Shown here one piece after another: positions 59,557-64,000 of a stretch of 64,000 nt of DNA. The position numbers and the translations under genes were made by a program. Within the stretch, counting starts at the first letter, position 1. Every line of letters begins with the position of its first letter. Under the pieces are notes generated by a model. That model did no database searches. It saw only the letters and a list, made by a program, of their open reading frames with translations, and was not told the origin of the DNA. The DNA is from Mesorhizobium huakuii (GTDB lineage Bacteria > Pseudomonadota > Alphaproteobacteria > Rhizobiales > Rhizobiaceae): positions 3,592,001 through 3,656,000 of the forward strand of contig NZ_CP050296.1 of assembly GCF_014189455.1 (NCBI RefSeq). The letters run 5' to 3'.

Positions 59557-59841
59557 ATGGAAATTGTCTCTGGAACGATTTTGCGGCTGGCGGACGATGC
59601 CTCGGTTCAGCATGTCGGCGACGGTGCGGTCGTGCTTCTGGCGCGCAGCGGCCAGCTCTATACCTGCAACGGCACGACCGAAGCCTTCCTCGACAAGGTC
59701 GATGGCGCGCGCAGCCTCGATCAGATCGTCGGCCTGCTTTGCCAGGAGTTCGAGGTCGACAAGGATACGCTCGACGAGGATATGGCGGCATTGGCCGCCG
59801 ATCTGGTCTCGGAAGGTATTCTTGCCGCCCCAGGCGCTTGA
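59557..59841 (+). CDS. PqqD-like protein (lasso B1-type), second locus
   Basis: A 94-residue PqqD-family protein: VVLLARSGQLYTCNGTTEAF, then LDQIVGLLCQEFEVDKDTL and AALAADLVSEGIL. It is an RRE of the lasso B1 kind. Its stop overlaps the B2-type gene (TGATG). No precursor, cyclase or exporter is near, so it may serve the precursor at 30.5 kb or an unseen substrate. Similarity to the 30063 protein is only at family level. Confidence 0.78.
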   Translation: MEIVSGTILRLADDASVQHVGDGAVVLLARSGQLYTCNGTTEAFLDKVDGARSLDQIVGLLCQEFEVDKDTLDEDMAALAADLVSEGILAAPGA

Positions 59842-60275
59842 TGGCTGACAATCCGCTCCTGCGTGCCCTGTTTCGCTGCCATCTCTGGGCAAGCGCCCGG
59901 CTGATGCCGGCCTTGATCGCCAGGCGCAGCTTTGAGGACGTGCTGAAATGGGCGCCGCTTGCCTCCTCGACGCCCTATCGCGGGCTGCCCGCCGCCTACA
60001 TCGTCGCCCGCGTCAACCGCACTGTGCGCCATCCCTGGTTGATGCGCGACCGCAGATGCCTGCGCGAAGGCCTGCTCGGCCATCGTTTCCTGCGCCTCGC
60101 CGGCTTCGATCCGGAGCTGCGTTTTGGCGTCGATCCGAAGTCGCTGCAGACGCCACGCGTCTCGGCGCATTGCTGGGTCTGCCTAGACGGCAGGCCGGTG
60201 GTCAGTGACAGCCTTCCGGGCATGGTTGAGATCTATCGCCACCACGCCGATGCCTCGAAGGCGCGCCCCGCTTGA
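59841..60275 (+). CDS. Lasso B2-type transglutaminase-like protease, second locus
   Basis: A 144-residue protein of the lasso B2/transglutaminase-like family, with nucleophile Cys in RDRRCLREGLLGHRFLRLAG, His in SAHCWVCLDG and Asp in GRPVVSD. It is intact here, unlike the B2 at 29565. It starts at the TGATG overlap with the PqqD-like gene and ends overlapping a TTG start of the kinase. Confidence 0.78.
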   Translation: MADNPLLRALFRCHLWASARLMPALIARRSFEDVLKWAPLASSTPYRGLPAAYIVARVNRTVRHPWLMRDRRCLREGLLGHRFLRLAGFDPELRFGVDPKSLQTPRVSAHCWVCLDGRPVVSDSLPGMVEIYRHHADASKARPA

Positions 60276-61258
60276 CCAGGCCTTCAGCGTGTTACGGTCT
60301 CAACGGTCAAATCCTCGGCATATCGGCCGAACGCCCCGAACTGTGGCAGGATTTCGACAGGATGCTGGGCATCCTGCGCATCGAAGGTGCTGTCGAGCCG
60401 GGCTTTCGCCTCGATATCACCGAGGCGGATGTTCTGGACGAGGCACCCGGAGGATCGCTCGTCTTCGACGGCGACATACCCGAAGACGGCTACTGCCGGA
60501 TGATCACCGAGGGCGGCATCACCCATCTCGTCTTTCCCGGGCGCCAGACCGTTGCCATCAATGATGAGGGACGGTGGGCTGAACTCCGGGTTCGCCCTGG
60601 TGCGAAAGCCGCCTGGACGCCGTCGATGCTGGTGCTGGATGCCGCGCTCGACGCCGGCGGCCAGCATATGCTGCACACCGCCGGGCTGACACTGCCGGGG
60701 CACGATGCCGTCGTGCTGATCCACGCGCCGAGTGGCACCGGCAAGACGACGACGTCGCTGGCGCTGGCAACGCAAGGCTTTGGCCTTTGCTCCGACGATG
60801 CCATGATCCTGAACGTCGCTTCGGGCAAGCCCCTGGCCTGGGGCCTGCCGCGCCACGTCAAGATCCACCAGAAGACCGCCGAAATGATCCCGCAGGTTGC
60901 GCCCTGCCTCGGCCCTGTATGGGACAGGAATGGCGAACAGGCCGTCTCGCTGGAGCGGTTGAGCGAAATTGTCCGCATCGAAAGCCCGGTCGCCAGGCCG
61001 GTGGCGGCCCTGCTGCATCTGGCGCGGTCCGCAGACAGTGAGACCCGGCTCGTGCCCATGGCCCGGACCGACGCGATGGTGGCGCTGGCGATGGACAATG
61101 TCCGCACCGGCTTGACCGGCCTCTTGCCGCTGCAGAAGCGCCGGCTGGCGACGATCGGCAGACTGGTGTCCTCGGTGCCGACATTCACGCTGGAAGTGGG
61201 CGCGCACCCGGCCGATGCGGCGGCGCTGATAGGCGCCACATTGGCCAGGCAGGACTGA
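60272..61258 (+). CDS. HPr kinase-like protein, second locus
   Basis: A 328-residue HprK-like protein, start TTG at 60272 overlapping the previous stop (TTGA). P-loop APSGTGKT at residues 152-159 and acidic pair in GLCSDDAMIL. It has a family-typical N-terminal domain (about 110 residues) not shared with the kinase at 26642. It is likely to phosphorylate a peptide C-terminus by analogy with lasso kinases, but no precursor is in view. Confidence 0.78.
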   Translation: MTRPSACYGLNGQILGISAERPELWQDFDRMLGILRIEGAVEPGFRLDITEADVLDEAPGGSLVFDGDIPEDGYCRMITEGGITHLVFPGRQTVAINDEGRWAELRVRPGAKAAWTPSMLVLDAALDAGGQHMLHTAGLTLPGHDAVVLIHAPSGTGKTTTSLALATQGFGLCSDDAMILNVASGKPLAWGLPRHVKIHQKTAEMIPQVAPCLGPVWDRNGEQAVSLERLSEIVRIESPVARPVAALLHLARSADSETRLVPMARTDAMVALAMDNVRTGLTGLLPLQKRRLATIGRLVSSVPTFTLEVGAHPADAAALIGATLARQD

Positions 61259-61267
61259 ACCGGAGGT

Positions 61268-62302
61268 TCAGGCGGCGTACGGCCTGGCCTTGGCCAGACG
61301 CTGTATCCAGCGGAAGGCATCGCGGCGCAGGCGCGAGCCGATCTTCTCGCGGGAATTGACCCGGAGCAGCGTGGTTGTCGTGATCAACCGCTTGGCGAGC
61401 CGTATCGAAAGGTCTGGTTTGATCCGGCCGGCGAGCTCGAGCGCGTGGGCCTCGCCGAACAGCTCGCCGGTCACGTTGAGCACGATCGCCAATTCGAGCT
61501 CGATGCCTGTCACGCGGGCGGCGTCGAGCAGGCGGGTTTCTGATTCCGACGATTGTAGCGCCCGCACCCCTTGCAGCACGTCGACGCAAAGCTGCAGGCG
61601 ATGGAACTTGTGGCCGCCGGCGGCGTGCACGATGGCGATCGTCAGAAGCGCCGCCGGCGTGTCCGTCGCTTCGCCGTCGATGATGCCCAGTTTGCGGAAC
61701 CCCAGCGACAGGCGCCGCCGCATCCCGGTGTCATGCACTAGGTCGCCATGCAGTTCGACCAGCAGGCTGGAATTCTCCTTTTCCAGCCATTTGAATTCCT
61801 GCAGCTGGTAGGATTCGGCCTCGTCGCTACCGAGCACGAAGCCGCATGCCGCGATCACCTGGTTTGCCCGTGCAAGGTTGGCGGGCTCGACCAGGATGTC
61901 GATGTCGGTGAACGGCCGGTCGGAAACGTTGCGGTAGAGCTTTCGCGCGAAGACCGGTCCCTTGACGATCCGCGCCGGAATGCCTTGCGCCGCTATCCCC
62001 TTCATGATGCGGTCGCCATGATATTGCAGCAGCATCGACTGGCCGGTGGCGATCGTCGCCTTGTCGCGCAGATCGTCCAGTCTCTCCCGCAAACCGGCGT
62101 CCGACGGCAGATGCGCGTCGCCACGCTCCTGCAATTTGCGCAGCATGATCGGCAGGACGCCGTGGAATTCGGCATTGTCCAGCAGCGCTGATAGAGCCTT
62201 TGCCGACAATTCTTCGCCGACTGCCGCAGCCTCCGGATCGGCGAAACGCAGCAGCAGTCTTTCTTCGGCGCAGGTGAGGGACGGCAGCATCAACCAGGAC
62301 AA
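61268..62302 (-). CDS. Nucleotidyltransferase family protein (NTP_transf_5-like), second locus
   Basis: A 344-residue protein. Core IPARIVKGPVFARKLYRNVS followed by FTDIDILVEPANLARA gives the D-x-D metal site; VELHGDLVHD supplies a further acid. It is convergent with the kinase, only 9 bases apart. It is a paralogue of the protein at 31157 (common KGP-x-n-DIDILV/DVDILV core). The pairing of kinase and nucleotidyltransferase in both loci suggests a joint modification step. Confidence 0.78.
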   Translation of the reverse strand: MSWLMLPSLTCAEERLLLRFADPEAAAVGEELSAKALSALLDNAEFHGVLPIMLRKLQERGDAHLPSDAGLRERLDDLRDKATIATGQSMLLQYHGDRIMKGIAAQGIPARIVKGPVFARKLYRNVSDRPFTDIDILVEPANLARANQVIAACGFVLGSDEAESYQLQEFKWLEKENSSLLVELHGDLVHDTGMRRRLSLGFRKLGIIDGEATDTPAALLTIAIVHAAGGHKFHRLQLCVDVLQGVRALQSSESETRLLDAARVTGIELELAIVLNVTGELFGEAHALELAGRIKPDLSIRLAKRLITTTTLLRVNSREKIGSRLRRDAFRWIQRLAKARPYAA

Positions 62303-62361
62303 ATGTTATCGCTAAATGAATTGTCCGGGATGGTCGCAGAAAAGCGCGGCCGAAGCCAGCG

Positions 62362-63348
62362 TCACATGCCCCAGCGCAAGGTCGCCGTGTGGACAGGCGC
62401 GTCCCACCAACCGGTCATTTCGTCATCGAGCATGGTCAGCGTGATAGAGCAGCCGGCCATGTCGAGCGAGGTGACATAGCTGCCGACCAGCGAGCGGGTT
62501 ACCGTCACGCCGCGCTTGTCGAAAATTTTGCGCGCGCTGTTGTACATCAAATAGAGCTCCATCAGCGGCGTGCCGCCGAAGCCGTTGACGAACAGCAGCG
62601 CCGGGCCTTTCGCTCTGTCGCCGAGATCGCCCAGGATGGCGGTACATATCTCTTCCGCGATCGCATCGGCACTCTTCAACGTGTCGCGGCGGCGGCCGGG
62701 CTCGCCATGGATGCCGACACCGAATTCCATCTCGCCGTCGCCGATGTCGAAGGTCGGTTTGCCGGCGGCAGGCACGGTGCCACTGGTCAGTGCCACACCC
62801 ATCGAGCGGGTCGCGGCGTTGGCGCGTTCGCCCAGCGTCTTCAGCACCGGCAGTGCCAGGCCATGCTCAGCCGCCGCGCCGACGATCTTTTCCACCACCA
62901 GCGTGCCGGCGACGCCGCGCCGGCCGGTCGTATAGGACGAATTCTCGACGGCGACATCGTCATTGGTCACCACCTGCAGGACGCCATCGGACATTTCCGC
63001 CGCCATGTCGAAATTCATCACATCGCCCTCGTAATTCTTGACGATGAACAGGCAGCCGGCGCCGGTGTCGACGGCCTGCGCCGCCGCCAGCATCTGGTCC
63101 GGCGTCGGTGAGGTGAACACCTGGCCGGGGCAGGCGGCATCCAGCATGCCGTGGCCGACAAAGCCGCCATGCAGCGGCTCGTGGCCGGAGCCGCCACCCG
63201 AGATCAGCGCCACCTTGCCCGGTCGCAAGGTCCTGCGGCGGACGAATTTGTGCTCCTCGCCAAGCACGAGGATATCGGCATGGGCGGCGACAAAACCGTC
63301 AAGGCTCTCGGTCAGCACCGTGTCCACCGCGTTCATAAATTTCTTCAT
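62362..63348 (-). CDS. dhaK: Dihydroxyacetone kinase subunit DhaK
   Basis: A 328-residue DhaK: ALISGGGSGHEPLHGGFVG at the N-terminus, FIVKNYEGDVMNFDMA and GIHGEPGRRR with the catalytic His that binds dihydroxyacetone covalently. GGGAGGA precedes the ATG at 63348. In the PTS-dependent system, DhaK and DhaL use phosphate from DhaM/EI/HPr. The adjacent EI-like gene on the same strand fits this. DhaL is not in view. Confidence 0.92.
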   Translation of the reverse strand: MKKFMNAVDTVLTESLDGFVAAHADILVLGEEHKFVRRRTLRPGKVALISGGGSGHEPLHGGFVGHGMLDAACPGQVFTSPTPDQMLAAAQAVDTGAGCLFIVKNYEGDVMNFDMAAEMSDGVLQVVTNDDVAVENSSYTTGRRGVAGTLVVEKIVGAAAEHGLALPVLKTLGERANAATRSMGVALTSGTVPAAGKPTFDIGDGEMEFGVGIHGEPGRRRDTLKSADAIAEEICTAILGDLGDRAKGPALLFVNGFGGTPLMELYLMYNSARKIFDKRGVTVTRSLVGSYVTSLDMAGCSITLTMLDDEMTGWWDAPVHTATLRWGM

Positions 63349-63380
63349 GGCGTCCTCCCAAACAGCCCGGCAACAAGTGG

Positions 63381-63806
63381 TCAGCCGCCACCCTTGCCGG
63401 CGATGCTGGTGATCTTCTGGATGAATTCGTTGATCGCCCGGTCGAGCGCCGCGTTCTGCTTGTCGTCGCCGAAATCGGGCACGACGAGCGACACATGCCG
63501 CGTCTTGCGCATGCCTGCCGCGATCGACATTTTTCCCGGATGCGCCTGATGGTAGGCGGCGAGGAACTGATCCCGCTCGGCCGGGCTGAAATGGCAGACG
63601 GAAAAGATCGACGGCAAATGCTTCGACGGAATCGGAATCGTATAGGCCGGGCTTGAAATCTGCGTCACGAAGCTGCGGTGCTTGCCAAGCGCGTCGGCAA
63701 GGCGCTGGCGCATGCCGGACGGCCGCTGGTCGATGACGCGCGACAGGATCGTCTTGTAGGCGCGGATCGCCTCCTCGGAGCCGGGTTCGGGTTTGATGTC
63801 AACCAT
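63381..63806 (-). CDS. Conserved hypothetical protein of the dha operon
   Basis: A 141-residue protein with no family I recognise. The middle (QRLADALGKHRSFVTQIS) resembles a helix-turn-helix, so a regulator of the operon is possible. It starts 11 bases after the EI-like gene and ends 32 before dhaK, in one operon. No signal peptide or membrane segment. Confidence 0.75.
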   Translation of the reverse strand: MVDIKPEPGSEEAIRAYKTILSRVIDQRPSGMRQRLADALGKHRSFVTQISSPAYTIPIPSKHLPSIFSVCHFSPAERDQFLAAYHQAHPGKMSIAAGMRKTRHVSLVVPDFGDDKQNAALDRAINEFIQKITSIAGKGGG

Positions 63807-63817
63807 GCCGGCCGCGC

Positions 63818-64000
63818 CTAGACCGAAACATCTGAAATGGCCGCCTTGGCCATGGCGAGTTGCGCCGGCGCGACGGAAAGATCGCGCAAGCCGGCTTCGA
63901 GCAGCGACGGGATCGACGCGGGATCACCGCCGGCATCACCGCACAGGCTGACGGGAATGCCGTTTTCCCGTCCAAAAGCCGTGACCGAGCCGATCAGCCG
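63818..64000 (-). CDS. PTS enzyme I-like protein (C-terminal part, runs off window)
   Basis: The last 60 codons of a gene that extends beyond the window. ENGIPVSLCGDAGGDPASIP and AGLRDLSVAPAQLAMAKAAI match the C-terminal, PEP-binding barrel of PTS enzyme I (the CGE/CGD active-site Cys loop). It may be part of a DhaM-type fused phosphotransferase that feeds DhaK. The stop is at 63818. Confidence 0.78.
   Translation of the reverse strand, partial: RLIGSVTAFGRENGIPVSLCGDAGGDPASIPSLLEAGLRDLSVAPAQLAMAKAAISDVSV

Noticed and set aside
1..64000. CRISPR arrays, tRNA or rRNA genes, transposases
   Set aside because: None of the defining repeats, cloverleaf sequences or transposase motifs was seen anywhere in the window.

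Overview
The window reads as chromosomal DNA of a rhizobial alphaproteobacterium, most like Mesorhizobium. This is inferred from the high GC, from an exopolysaccharide (EPS) gene set with the gene order of the Sinorhizobium succinoglycan cluster (exoL-A-M-O-N-P, and exoX divergent from exoY), and from a rhizobial palindromic repeat at 47.6 kb. No rRNA, tRNA, CRISPR array, insertion sequence or replication origin was seen.

Layout. 1-6.6 kb: a dimethylglycine/sarcosine oxidation operon, a TetR regulator with two matching operators, an aldehyde dehydrogenase and a DUF1349 protein. 6.6-12.5 kb: two glycosyltransferases (one a GT32-GT62-like fusion), a mercuric-reductase-like flavoprotein lacking its second redox cysteine, and a glucoamylase-fold hydrolase. 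12.6-20.1 kb: an acetone carboxylase operon (acxABC) with two short-chain dehydrogenases and a LuxR-type regulator. 20.3-24.8 kb: exoQ, exoF, exoY and exoX. 24.8-33.4 kb: a complete but previously hidden lasso-peptide operon (precursor, B1, B2, cyclase, HPr-kinase-like kinase, ABC exporter) with a divergent nucleotidyltransferase and glycosyltransferase. 33.5-50.1 kb: the rest of the EPS locus. 50.1-55 kb: a LysR/SDR/methyltransferase block flanked by gene remnants, apparently inserted. 55-56 kb: an EPS-type acyltransferase. 56.2-59.3 kb: propionyl-CoA synthetase, a secreted DUF2259-like protein and a tiny membrane protein. 59.5-62.3 kb: a second, incomplete lasso-type set (B1, B2, kinase, nucleotidyltransferase). 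62.3-64 kb: the end of a dihydroxyacetone kinase operon.

The main discovery is the 50-residue lasso precursor at 30497-30649 (minus strand). It has a canonical Y-x2-P-x-L leader, Thr at -2, a core starting with Gly, an Asp at core position 9 for a nine-residue ring, and a C-terminal Ser that suits the encoded kinase. Its promoter carries a 14-base motif (TTGCRNTGCAGCAW) that recurs upstream of at least six EPS transcription units, so the peptide may be co-regulated with capsule/EPS.

Several genes (8.3, 29.8, 47.1, 51.4-51.7, 53.3 and 58.8 kb) carry single-base frameshifts, several of them in G/C homopolymers. Sequencing error is the simplest explanation, so these genes should be treated as probably intact in the organism.
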